DNA from: Opacimonas immobilis
GTDB lineage: Bacteria > Pseudomonadota > Gammaproteobacteria > Enterobacterales > Alteromonadaceae
NCBI RefSeq assembly: GCF_048282545.1
Contig: NZ_CP182485.1
Span: forward strand, 372,001 to 436,000
Length of the DNA: 64,000 nucleotides
Reading direction: 5' to 3'
A model generated the notes under the pieces. That model had not been told where the DNA came from. It saw only the letters and a program-made list of their open reading frames with translations, and searched no databases. A program made the translations under genes and the position numbers. Below, in pieces: positions 25,068 to 33,563 of the stretch. Numbering within the stretch: the stretch's first letter is position 1; each line of letters opens with the position of its first letter.

Positions 25068-27296
25068 ATGACTTGGGTTGCGGGAACACAAGATTTTTCT
25101 AGCATTCATACTATAATAAAGCAACATGCGTCGCTTGTGGATGGGTTCTCACATTTGCAACCTGTTATTTTGGGTCTGTTTGCCTGTAACCGTGTAACGA
25201 TTTATCAGCGCCGGCGGCAACAACAAGATTTGGTTGCCAAATTTAAAAGTGGTAGTCAGACCGTTAAGATTGAAGTACCGATCACTCCACAATCTATCGC
25301 TGGGTATGTTGCTCTCTCCAAGCAATCACTGTTGGTACCGGATCCAAGAGATTCGGACGCCCTAAAACAGATCCATCCTCGGCTTTCTTTTGCTGAACAA
25401 TACGATAAGCAAAACCAGTTTGTTACTCACAATATGCTTTGTATTCCTATCGTCCATGCGGATGTTTTACTCGGTGTATTACAATTGATCAACAAACGCG
25501 ACACCATGTTTGCCGAAACTGACTTGTTCTTAGGGCAAATGTTAGCTGAGCTTCTGGGTCAACATTTCTGCTATGAACTTGGGGGAACTTTGCGTCCATG
25601 GGATGATTTACTGCATCGAGCACTCATTTCTCGTAAGGCATTGCAAGAGCTGTATTGTGAACCTCGCTATAAAAATAATTCATTGCTAGCGTGCCAGAAA
25701 CTGATGAGTGAGCATCGAATAAAGCAATCTGACTTGGGTTCCGCTCTATCATTACATTACCAGGTGCCTTTTATAACGTATAACCCTGATCAATATCATA
25801 TCTACCACAACGAGCACATGCTCAATTTATCTTATCTTAAACTCAATTTAGTCGTTATTTTGGCTGATGTTCATGCAAAACCTACTATCTTGATGGCTGA
25901 TCCAAATAATGCCAGTCTGATCATGGAAGTAGGTCAAGCATTGAATTTGACTCAGCCCGAAATTGCCGTCGGCTTACCCCAACATATCTTGCAATATTTA
26001 GGCGAAAATAGCACCACAACTGCCCCCGGTAATATGGATGAAATTTTAGATGAAATATCCACGAGTACTGATGAAGACGACGAACAGATTGATGAGCTTT
26101 CGGATGATGCCCCTGCAATTGTTCGCTTAGTGAGTCGTATTTTACATGATGCGAAACGGTTAAACGCCTCAGATATCCACATTGATCCAGAAAAAAACGG
26201 ACCCACTAGAGTTAGAATGCGCGTTGATGGGGTATGTCGTGATTTGAATAACCTCCCTGCCTCGCATCATAATGCCGTCATTGCGCGCATCAAAATCATG
26301 GCTAATCTTAATATTGCCGAGAAACGCATTCCTCAAGACGGTAAATTAGCGTTCAAATTATCGGGGCGTCTTGTTGAGGTGCGTGTTGCCACAATCCCGA
26401 CAGTAGCAGGTGAAGGAGTGGTTATGCGGATCCTTGCGACTGCTGGCGCAATGCCTTTATCCAAAATGAACATCGTCCCTAGCAATATGCGAATGCTACA
26501 TCAGATGATTTTAAAACCTCATGGTATTTTGTTGGTTGTGGGACCGACAGGCTCAGGTAAAACCACTACTTTGCATGCTATTTTGGGACATCTTAATACT
26601 CCTGATAAAAAAATATGGACCGCAGAAGATCCCGTCGAAATTACCCAACCAGGTTTACAACAGGTACAAATTGCGCCAAAAATTAATTTTACTTTTGCCA
26701 CAGCACTCCGAGCGTTTTTGCGCGCCGATCCTGATATTATTTTGATTGGTGAGATGCGTGACAAAGAGACCGCTCATGCAGGTATTGAAGCGTCATTAAC
26801 GGGGCACTTAGTTTTATCGACTTTGCACACCAATTCGGCCCCAGAAACCATCACTCGTTTACTCGATCTCGGCTTAGACCCGGTTAACTTTTCCGATGCA
26901 TGTGTTGGTATTTTAGCGCAGCGTTTAATCCGTACCTTATGTCCAGAATGCAAAGAGCATTATACGGCCTCGGAAACTGAACGCGAGTTCATCGTGCGTC
27001 AATACGGGGATAAGTATCTGCAAGAGTTAGATTTGCAGGATGACGTCACTCTTTATCGAGCCAAAGGCTGTGATGCTTGCGGTGATACCGGCTACAAAGG
27101 TCGCACCGGCGTGCATGAGCTTTTGAGTATGACGCCTGCTCTACGAGCGATGGTCTACCGCAAAGTATCCGCACACGAATTAGCTGAACAAGCTAGAACT
27201 GATGGTATGCGCACTCTCATTCAAGATGCTTTGCGAAAATTGCTCAAAGGCGATACTGATACCAAGCAAGTGCAAGTGTTAGGAGGACTTGATTGA
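25068..27296 (+). CDS. orphan GspE/PilB-type secretion ATPase with N-terminal GAF domain
   Basis: About 742 residues. A GAF-like sensor domain (about 10-170, with NMLCIPIVHADVLLGVLQLI) is followed by an N1E/MshEN-like segment (180-320), an acidic linker, and the type II secretion ATPase: Walker A GPTGSGKTT near 489, Asp box, Walker B ILIGEMRD, His box HLVLSTLHTN, and the zinc tetracysteine CPEC/CDAC near 625-680. I prefer ATG 25068 over GTG 25062 because AGG then sits at proper spacing. No gspF, pilus or secretin gene is near, so the partner machine is unknown. A GAF domain fused to this ATPase suggests ligand control of pilus or secretion activity (inference). Confidence 0.88.
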   Translation: MTWVAGTQDFSSIHTIIKQHASLVDGFSHLQPVILGLFACNRVTIYQRRRQQQDLVAKFKSGSQTVKIEVPITPQSIAGYVALSKQSLLVPDPRDSDALKQIHPRLSFAEQYDKQNQFVTHNMLCIPIVHADVLLGVLQLINKRDTMFAETDLFLGQMLAELLGQHFCYELGGTLRPWDDLLHRALISRKALQELYCEPRYKNNSLLACQKLMSEHRIKQSDLGSALSLHYQVPFITYNPDQYHIYHNEHMLNLSYLKLNLVVILADVHAKPTILMADPNNASLIMEVGQALNLTQPEIAVGLPQHILQYLGENSTTTAPGNMDEILDEISTSTDEDDEQIDELSDDAPAIVRLVSRILHDAKRLNASDIHIDPEKNGPTRVRMRVDGVCRDLNNLPASHHNAVIARIKIMANLNIAEKRIPQDGKLAFKLSGRLVEVRVATIPTVAGEGVVMRILATAGAMPLSKMNIVPSNMRMLHQMILKPHGILLVVGPTGSGKTTTLHAILGHLNTPDKKIWTAEDPVEITQPGLQQVQIAPKINFTFATALRAFLRADPDIILIGEMRDKETAHAGIEASLTGHLVLSTLHTNSAPETITRLLDLGLDPVNFSDACVGILAQRLIRTLCPECKEHYTASETEREFIVRQYGDKYLQELDLQDDVTLYRAKGCDACGDTGYKGRTGVHELLSMTPALRAMVYRKVSAHELAEQARTDGMRTLIQDALRKLLKGDTDTKQVQVLGGLD

Positions 27297-27298
27297 AT

Positions 27299-27877
27299 TT
27301 AAAAGGTAAATAACTCTTTATAAATAGTATGATAACACTCAAAATATCGTGCGATTGGATAATCTTCAGTTTGATAGCCAAAAGACCAAGCTTGCATACC
27401 GGCATTGTGTGCCACTTGGATGTCATATAAATAATCTCCAACATACGCAATCTGATTAGGTGCAATATTCCACTGCTTAGCAATATTGAGAAGTGCGGTG
27501 GGATCGGGTTTGGCAGGAGCATCTTCTCGCGTGATTACCGTTTTGATTGGAATCTGGTTACGTTGTAGTTTGACCGCTGTTGCTTCACGGCAATTACGCG
27601 TCACAATAGCGGTTGGAATGTCTTGCTCATGCAACGCCTCAACAAACGCTTGAGCACCATTGATCCAGTGGGAAGTCTGCGCTTCGACAATTTCGTGTTG
27701 CATAATGATGGCATCGGCCATCTCTGCCACCTCGCTGTCACTTTGGCGTAAGCGCTCCACGTAGCCAAGGATATCTTCGCCTTCAGGGCAATGTATGTCT
27801 TGACGCATTCGCGCAAAATCTAAGGCCGAGTGCACCAACGTGTCATCTAAATCAAAAATAATACCGAGTGGCAACAA
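27299..27877 (-). CDS. HAD-superfamily (subfamily IA) phosphatase
   Basis: 192 residues with motif I GIIFDLDDTLVH, motif II IVTRN, lysine/motif III in APAKPDP, and motif IV AYVGDYLYDIQVA. The family includes phosphoglycolate and sugar-phosphate phosphatases; the substrate cannot be read from sequence. The start is a TTG (27877), since a TAG lies four codons upstream and no ATG is available. It converges on the GAF-GspE gene with a two-base gap. Confidence 0.85.
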   Translation of the reverse strand: MLPLGIIFDLDDTLVHSALDFARMRQDIHCPEGEDILGYVERLRQSDSEVAEMADAIIMQHEIVEAQTSHWINGAQAFVEALHEQDIPTAIVTRNCREATAVKLQRNQIPIKTVITREDAPAKPDPTALLNIAKQWNIAPNQIAYVGDYLYDIQVAHNAGMQAWSFGYQTEDYPIARYFECYHTIYKELFTF

Positions 27878-27952
27878 TGTATTGTTCTATTTTAGTAAGT
27901 AATATATTTCTTTACGCATCAGCAACAAAATAGTTTGTAGAGCATATAAAAA

Positions 27953-29221
27953 TTACTGACACTGAATCTTAGGTATATCGGCCCAGTTGGTTGTGTATTG
28001 TGGGGATAAATATTGTCTGCGCATACGCCATTTGGGCACAATTCCTTTGGCCGCCATCCCCAACGTATACTTACCATAACGTTGATTAATCCGATCTAAA
28101 CACGTCATCAACTGTGGGCTGTCTTCTGCTTCATTGAATAGATCTTCTTGGACAAATTCCTGCTGAATCAATTCTGTTGCTCCCAAGCCGGACTTGTGAA
28201 AAATGATCCCTGGACGAAAAATCTGCTCCGCCGCCGCACTAGCCACCCCAACCAACTGCAAGGTGTCAGACGTAGGCACCGCAAACCTGTGCTCAATCGC
28301 TTTTTTATAATATTCGTCACGACTAAATGGGTTGGAATGTGCGAAGATCCTTAACGCTTTGACTGCAGAGCCTTGAGCCCTGACCTTGACCCCTACATGC
28401 TCGGCATGTAAACACAAAGATTGGCGTAAACTGTTCAAATCCGTCACCTTCTCACCAAACGCTCGGGTTGAAAATATCTGCTGCTTGACGGCTTTGATCG
28501 CATCCCAATGCATGCACACTTCACCGTTGAGTTCCCGCACTGTGCGCTCAACCTCAACTGAAAACTGTTTGCGCATCGCTTTGGGCGAAGCACAGGCAAG
28601 ATCCCAAGCAGTCTTGATCCCCATCAGCTCTAACTTAGCGCTGATGCGACGACCTATCCCCCACACATCACCCACCGCCATACGACGCAAAATATACTCT
28701 CGCTCAACAGGGTTGCTAATGACAGCGATAAAATTACCTTTGAACTTATCTATCTTCTTGCCGGCGTGACTGGCGGCCTTAGCCAATGTAGGTGTAGATC
28801 CAATACCAACCCCCACCGGCAAACGCAAATTGCGCCATACTGTCCAGCGGATCAGTTGCGCGTGGTAGTCCCAACCATACTCTGGCAACATGTCGGCAAA
28901 ATGCAAAAAGCATTCGTCAATCGAATATACGTATTGTTGTGGCGCAAACTCAGCAATCACGCCCATCATCTTACGCGACAAGTCATCATATAATTCATAA
29001 TTGGAAGAACGAATGACACAGCCATGTCTTGCCAGAATATCTTTGACCTGATGATATGGCCCAAACTTCTTGACGCCAGTTTGTTTGGCATATTCGCACA
29101 TCGCACAGATACACCCGTCATTGTTGGTCAACACCACCACGGGCTTTTGTCGAATACTCGGATCGAATACCTTCTCAGCAGACGCATAGAAGCTATTGGC
29201 ATCAACCAGCGCATACATCAA
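27953..29221 (-). CDS. umuC: DNA polymerase V catalytic subunit
   Basis: 422 residues, normal UmuC length. It is a Y-family translesion polymerase. Visible are YALVDANSFYASAEKVF with the first catalytic Asp, the YSIDECFLHF acidic pair, and the little-finger/C-terminal UmuC domain. It overlaps umuD by four bases (ATGA) and is under the same LexA box. Confidence 0.96.
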   Translation of the reverse strand: MMYALVDANSFYASAEKVFDPSIRQKPVVVLTNNDGCICAMCEYAKQTGVKKFGPYHQVKDILARHGCVIRSSNYELYDDLSRKMMGVIAEFAPQQYVYSIDECFLHFADMLPEYGWDYHAQLIRWTVWRNLRLPVGVGIGSTPTLAKAASHAGKKIDKFKGNFIAVISNPVEREYILRRMAVGDVWGIGRRISAKLELMGIKTAWDLACASPKAMRKQFSVEVERTVRELNGEVCMHWDAIKAVKQQIFSTRAFGEKVTDLNSLRQSLCLHAEHVGVKVRAQGSAVKALRIFAHSNPFSRDEYYKKAIEHRFAVPTSDTLQLVGVASAAAEQIFRPGIIFHKSGLGATELIQQEFVQEDLFNEAEDSPQLMTCLDRINQRYGKYTLGMAAKGIVPKWRMRRQYLSPQYTTNWADIPKIQCQ

Positions 29222-29640
29222 TCTTGTCCCAAATTCATACTGACTTTGCGTGAGGCTCGATGCATGCGCACCGAGCGCACGACAATACCTTCTTCTTCAA
29301 AGGTATCACCGGGGCCAATGACATATGGTTCGTGAAACTCGGCAGCGGACAACAGCACCATCGCCTTGCGATCAAACAGCTTACATACAAAGGCGCCATT
29401 GAGATTGGCCACAATGATATCTAATGAACCTTTGCCCGCGGCACGATCGACAATTAACAGGTCATTATCATAAATCCCATAGCCCACCATGGAATCGCCT
29501 TTTGCTTGACCAATAAAGGTTGCAGAAGGGTGTTCAATCAAAAGCTCATCTAAATCTAGCCCAAGCTGTTTGTATTCAGCCGCGGGCGATTCAAAACCGG
29601 CAATACCTGCTTGCGCGGCAAGTGGAATAACTTGTAGCAT
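29218..29640 (-). CDS. umuD: UmuD, self-cleaving translesion polymerase subunit
   Basis: 140 residues. RecA-stimulated self-cleavage should occur at Ala14-Gly15, just before FESPAAEY. The Ser nucleophile is in GDSM (about Ser50) and the Lys is about 87 (FVCKLF). The N-terminal arm is roughly ten residues shorter than in E. coli UmuD, and the cut is Ala-Gly as in LexA instead of Cys-Gly. Forms UmuD'2C with UmuC. Confidence 0.94.
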   Translation of the reverse strand: MLQVIPLAAQAGIAGFESPAAEYKQLGLDLDELLIEHPSATFIGQAKGDSMVGYGIYDNDLLIVDRAAGKGSLDIIVANLNGAFVCKLFDRKAMVLLSAAEFHEPYVIGPGDTFEEEGIVVRSVRMHRASRKVSMNLGQD

Positions 29641-29655
29641 AGCTCACCTCACAAA

Positions 29656-29675
29656 TACTGTTTATATATACAGTA
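29656..29675 (-). promoter_or_regulatory. LexA (SOS) box of umuDC
   Basis: The 20-bp site differs from the palindromic consensus TACTGTATATATATACAGTA at a single position. It lies 16 bp before the umuD start. Confidence 0.95.
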
Positions 29676-29702
29676 TAATATTGGTGAGATTTTGTAAATA
29701 TT

Positions 29703-29722
29703 TACTGTTGATTTATCCAGTG
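29703..29722 (+). promoter_or_regulatory. LexA (SOS) box of yebG
   Basis: TACTG-TTGATTTATC-CAGTG keeps the CTG-N10-CAG core. It lies 45 bp before yebG on the divergent side of the same gap as the umuDC box. Confidence 0.85.
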
Positions 29723-29766
29723 GTTTGCGTATACTTTTATTTATTATTTATCACTGGAGTCAGCCA

Positions 29767-30057
29767 ATGGCCGTCATTACACAATACGTAGTGCAACACA
29801 AAGGGGTGGACAAATTGGTTACAACCGACAAGAAAGCCGCCGATCAATATGACAAGATGCTCAATGTAGCGGATAACTTAGCAGAGTATATCGAAGCCAA
29901 AGGTGTCAAGCTGGCCGATCAAGAGTTAGAGGATCTCAGTATCCTATTAGCGAAACACAAAGACTCGATTCAGAAAATTTTTAAAGGATCAGAGGCGAGT
30001 ACGATGCTCGAAGCAGAAAGCGCTGATGTGATAGCCATTGACGAGAGCGCTAGCTAA
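29767..30057 (+). CDS. yebG: YebG-family DNA damage-inducible protein
   Basis: 96 residues from ATG 29767, which has GGAG at good spacing; a longer frame from 29725 lies within promoter sequence. MAVITQYVVQHKGVDKLVTT, the KKAADQYDKMLNVADNL stretch and the LAKHKDSIQKI region align with E. coli YebG, a small SOS protein whose biochemical role is not settled. Own LexA box upstream. Confidence 0.88.
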   Translation: MAVITQYVVQHKGVDKLVTTDKKAADQYDKMLNVADNLAEYIEAKGVKLADQELEDLSILLAKHKDSIQKIFKGSEASTMLEAESADVIAIDESAS

Positions 30058-30206
30058 AAGCAGACCGGATAATTTGGTGTGATACTACATAATGTATCAT
30101 TGATCATACCTAATGCTCGCATTTGAGAGTGTATATCCAATGCTTCACTATCAACCAATACTTGTTCGCAATACTGCAAAAAAATACATCACTTTTTAGG
30201 ATGGAT

Positions 30207-30226
30207 TACTGTATTTATACACATAA
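30207..30226 (+). promoter_or_regulatory. LexA-like box before the lysis cassette
   Basis: TACTG-TATTTATACA-CATAA matches the SOS consensus at about 16 of 20 positions; the second half has CAT instead of CAG. It lies 89 bp before the endolysin start. The rest of the 30058-30314 gap shows only a weak TGATAC/GTATCA hairpin after yebG. Confidence 0.5.
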
Positions 30227-30314
30227 GTTTTGGTGATTATAAAAATAACTACCAAAAATACGATAAACCACAAATCTAAACCATGCTTAAACGAGTAAAG
30301 GACTGGTAGCAAGC

Positions 30315-30863
30315 ATGACATTCAACGATATTTTAGCCCTCACTCTAGATTTTGAAGGTGGTTTCAGTGGTCACAGTGATGACCGTGGTGGCGCCACCAT
30401 GTATGGTATTACTTCCAATACTTTGCGGATCATTGCCCAATTAGCACCTGAGCTATCACTTCCAGCGCAAGTGAGTGAATTAACCCAAAAGCAAGCACAC
30501 CTGATCTACCAACGCTTCTATTACGAGGCACCTAATATTCACCTTTTGCATCCAGCAGTGCAAGGGGTTGTATTCGATATGGCCGTCAACCATGGTCCGC
30601 AAAAAGCCATCAAGATCCTACAACGTGTGTGTAATTTGTCTGGGATAGTCGCCATTCAAGAAGATGGCATCATAGGACCCATGACGATCCGCAGCATCGA
30701 TCGAGTCTATCGAGCCATGGGCAGTCTGCTGGTGAATGCCATCTGTGACGAGAGAGTTTTGTTTTATCAAGCGATCTGTGCCAATGATGCAACGCAACAG
30801 ATATTCTTGCATGGCTGGCTCAGGAGAGCTAACGCATTTAAGCGCAAAGGAAACTACACATGA
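30315..30863 (+). CDS. phage-type endolysin, glycoside hydrolase 108 family
   Basis: 182 residues. The N-terminal catalytic motif reads TLDFEGGFSGHSDDRGGATM then YGIT, with the general-acid Glu at about 14, as in GH108 muramidases (ZliS-like). The C-terminal part (about 95-180, AIQEDGIIGPMTIRSI) resembles a peptidoglycan-binding module. No signal peptide, so export needs the holin gene it overlaps by four bases. No capsid, tail or integrase genes lie nearby. Confidence 0.88.
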   Translation: MTFNDILALTLDFEGGFSGHSDDRGGATMYGITSNTLRIIAQLAPELSLPAQVSELTQKQAHLIYQRFYYEAPNIHLLHPAVQGVVFDMAVNHGPQKAIKILQRVCNLSGIVAIQEDGIIGPMTIRSIDRVYRAMGSLLVNAICDERVLFYQAICANDATQQIFLHGWLRRANAFKRKGNYT

Positions 30864-31552
30864 GTGTATTCAAACGCATTCCTGTGGTCACCACATTACT
30901 CGATACGTTGGGCAAACGCATAGATGACTTGTTCACGTCCGATGAAGAACGTGGTGATATTGCCACCCAACAACAAAAAATTGCCTTAAAACAACTGGTC
31001 ACTCAACTCAAAGCGCAACACACTCAACTGCAAATCAATCTACAACAAACTAAGCACCCAAGTTTATTTGTCGCTGGGGCCAGACCCGCCATTATTTGGA
31101 TTGGTGCTGCTGGGTTAGCGTATGAAGCCATCGTTCGCCCTTTAGGGACTTGGTTGATCTTACAAACATTGGATCTCAATGCCATTATGGGACCACAAGC
31201 TCTACAAAATGCGACACCACAGCAAGTGCAAGCGATATTGGATTTTTATGCATTACCCGGGATGAACACGGAATTGTTTTTGCCCATAATTTTTGGTGTC
31301 TTAGGCATTGGTGGCTTTCGGACATGGGAAAAAATCAACGGCAAAGCCCGTGATAATCTCACTCCACAACACGGTGAATATGAACTCATGGCCAAAGTTA
31401 TGCTCGAAAAATACCAAACAGAACTCGACACACCACCCAGCGCATTCATATCAAATCCCAGTATTTCCCAATTTAAAGCTGCTCAGAAAGATGGTACATT
31501 TGTGCCACAATATTACCAATATCAGCCTAACGACAGGGCAAAAGGAAACTAG
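30860..31552 (+). CDS. three-TM holin family protein
   Basis: 230 residues. After a charged helical N-terminus (1-70), the RPAIIWIGAAGLAYEAIV segment and two further hydrophobic segments (about 98-112 and 145-163) fit the Holin_3TMs family. The C-terminal tail of about 65 residues is polar. The start overlaps the endolysin stop (ATGA), so the two form one lysis cassette. Confidence 0.8.
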   Translation: MSVFKRIPVVTTLLDTLGKRIDDLFTSDEERGDIATQQQKIALKQLVTQLKAQHTQLQINLQQTKHPSLFVAGARPAIIWIGAAGLAYEAIVRPLGTWLILQTLDLNAIMGPQALQNATPQQVQAILDFYALPGMNTELFLPIIFGVLGIGGFRTWEKINGKARDNLTPQHGEYELMAKVMLEKYQTELDTPPSAFISNPSISQFKAAQKDGTFVPQYYQYQPNDRAKGN

Positions 31553-31555
31553 CAC

Positions 31556-31996
31556 ATGCGTTATCTTCATACTATGGTCAGAGTGCGTGACTTAGAGGCA
31601 TCATTACACTTTTATTGTGAGTTATTAGGGTTGGTTGAAGTCAATCGCTTTGACCATGAACAAGGGCGTTTTACGCTCGTCTTTTTGGCCGCACCTGCCG
31701 ACGTCGAACGCGCTAAACAAGACAAAGCGCCTTGCGTCGAACTCACCTACAACTGGGACGATGAAGCATACACTGGCGGACGCAACTTTGGCCATCTTGC
31801 TTATCGCGTAGAAAATATCTATGCGACTTGCCAACGCCTACAGGACGGTGGCGTGACCATTAACCGGCCACCCCGTGATGGACACATGGCGTTCGTGCGT
31901 TCTCCCGATGGGATTAGCATTGAACTGTTACAGGAGGGTGATCACCTTACCCTGCAAGAACCTTGGGCAAGCATGCCAAATACGGGTGAATGGTAA
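31556..31996 (+). CDS. gloA: lactoylglutathione lyase (glyoxalase I)
   Basis: 146 residues of the VOC fold. It converts the methylglyoxal-glutathione hemithioacetal to S-lactoylglutathione. The start MRYLHTMVRVRDLEASLHFY carries the first metal His, with later metal residues in CVELTYNW, FGHLAYRV and GISIELLQ. It begins three bases after the holin stop, so lysis transcripts may read into it. Confidence 0.9.
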   Translation: MRYLHTMVRVRDLEASLHFYCELLGLVEVNRFDHEQGRFTLVFLAAPADVERAKQDKAPCVELTYNWDDEAYTGGRNFGHLAYRVENIYATCQRLQDGGVTINRPPRDGHMAFVRSPDGISIELLQEGDHLTLQEPWASMPNTGEW

Positions 31997-32008
31997 TCAC
32001 GTATCAGC

Positions 32009-32473
32009 ATGACCCCAGCCATTGCTTTGTTACAACAACAGAATATCGCTCATGAAGTTTTATCTTATGAGCATTCCCCCAATGCAACGTCTTATGGTTT
32101 GGACGCTGCAGACAAGCTCTACTTGAACCCGGCTCAAGTATTCAAAACACTTGTCACAGACTGTTCGGGCACACTGGTTGTTGCTCTAGTGCCCGTTGCA
32201 TACTCTCTTAACTTAAAAGCATTAGCCAAAGCAATCGGAACTAAAAAAGCCTGTATGGCCTCTCCTCAAATGGTACAAAGTAAAACAGGATACGTATTAG
32301 GAGGCGTTAGTCCGCTGGGACAAAAAACACGCTTAAAAACCGTCATTGACCAGAGTGCTAGAGAGCTTGACCTGATGTATATTAGTGCCGGCAAAAGAGG
32401 ACTAGAAGTCGCTTTGAGACCTACTGATCTTTCTCATCTTTGTTCCGCACAATGGCTAGACATTGCCATATAA
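32009..32473 (+). CDS. ybaK: YbaK-type Cys-tRNA(Pro)/Cys-tRNA(Cys) deacylase
   Basis: 154 residues, the family's normal length. It hydrolyses Cys-tRNA(Pro) made in error by ProRS. The motifs VFKTLV, the lysine-bearing KKACMAS, GYVLGGVSPLGQK and YISAGKRGLEVAL are those of YbaK/EbsC. It follows gloA by 12 bases. Confidence 0.92.
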   Translation: MTPAIALLQQQNIAHEVLSYEHSPNATSYGLDAADKLYLNPAQVFKTLVTDCSGTLVVALVPVAYSLNLKALAKAIGTKKACMASPQMVQSKTGYVLGGVSPLGQKTRLKTVIDQSARELDLMYISAGKRGLEVALRPTDLSHLCSAQWLDIAI

Positions 32474-32534
32474 ATCCGTATCCTAAGAGTTTAAAAATAC
32501 AATAATAACAACGACACTTAATAAGCTTTTTCCT

Positions 32535-33563
32535 ATGACACAGCAAAATAACAAGCAAGCGATCTTGAATTACACCCGTTCAATGTACATGGGAAATTTT
32601 GCGCAAGCTCAACTCATGGCTGATGATTTATTTGCGCAAGACAGTACCTTACAACTGTGTTTTCCATTTGAAACATTAGATGATATTACCCACCTATTCG
32701 GAATTTACGATACCCTACTAAACGCTATTCCCGATTTGGAGCGAAGAGATACTATCGTGATCTCCAATGCTACCGATAAAGGCCATGAATGGGTTGGCTG
32801 TTGTGGCTATTACACGGGCGTTATGGTTCGAGATTGGTTAGATATTCCAGCTACAGGGCGGATGGTCTCGATGCGCTTTCATGAATTTTATCGCTTTGTT
32901 GATGGTCGCATAGTCGAAATGCAAGCCATTTGGGATATTCCTGAGCTCATGATACAAGCCAATGCATGGCCTTTAGCTCCGAGTTTAGGTCGTGAATGGC
33001 ATGTGCCAGCTCCAGCGACTCAAGATGGCATATCAACTCAGCCTCTTGAGCCAGAGCTCAGCGCAAAAGCAGCGCGCATCGTCACCGATATGTGTACCGA
33101 TTTGGGCAATCACGCTACAGGCGGGCCCAAAGCGATGCAACTTCCTAAATATTGGCATGAGCGTTGTAGCTGGTATGGTCCCAGTGGCATTGGTACAGCT
33201 AGAGGTTTACATGGATTTCGGCACTGGCATCAAATTCCATTTTTGAATGCGCTTCCTGATCGCGATGGCAACCCAGAACACGGGCATATGTTTGCGGACA
33301 ACAATTATGTTGGCTATACCGCATGGCCGGGTATGTTTATGACGGTCAGTGATGATGGGTGGCTGGGGATTGTCCCAAATGGCAAACGTATTAGCATGCG
33401 CAGTTTGGATTTTTGGCGGGTCGAAGGTGAAAAAATCCGTGAAAACTGGGTGCTTATTGATTTGCTGTCGGTCTATGACCAACTCGGTTTAGATGTGTTT
33501 GCACGCCTTAGGGAATTCAACAAAGCGCGAAATTATTTACATCATATGGATTTAGATCTGTAA
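32535..33563 (+). CDS. protein with two SnoaL/NTF2-like domains
   Basis: 342 residues with no signal peptide. Two NTF2-like halves (about 5-150 and 175-335) each carry the ending pattern of SnoaL-like proteins (FYRFVDGRIVEMQAIWDIPE; FWRVEGEKIRENWVLIDL). The family includes polyketide cyclases and many proteins of unknown role. Its last base overlaps the ABC ATPase start (TAATG), so it is coupled to the transporter. Function unknown. Confidence 0.75.
   Translation: MTQQNNKQAILNYTRSMYMGNFAQAQLMADDLFAQDSTLQLCFPFETLDDITHLFGIYDTLLNAIPDLERRDTIVISNATDKGHEWVGCCGYYTGVMVRDWLDIPATGRMVSMRFHEFYRFVDGRIVEMQAIWDIPELMIQANAWPLAPSLGREWHVPAPATQDGISTQPLEPELSAKAARIVTDMCTDLGNHATGGPKAMQLPKYWHERCSWYGPSGIGTARGLHGFRHWHQIPFLNALPDRDGNPEHGHMFADNNYVGYTAWPGMFMTVSDDGWLGIVPNGKRISMRSLDFWRVEGEKIRENWVLIDLLSVYDQLGLDVFARLREFNKARNYLHHMDLDL

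Noticed and set aside
30315..31552. Prophage at this site
   Set aside because: Only endolysin and holin are present. No integrase, portal, capsid, tail or attachment-site repeats are visible in the flanks.
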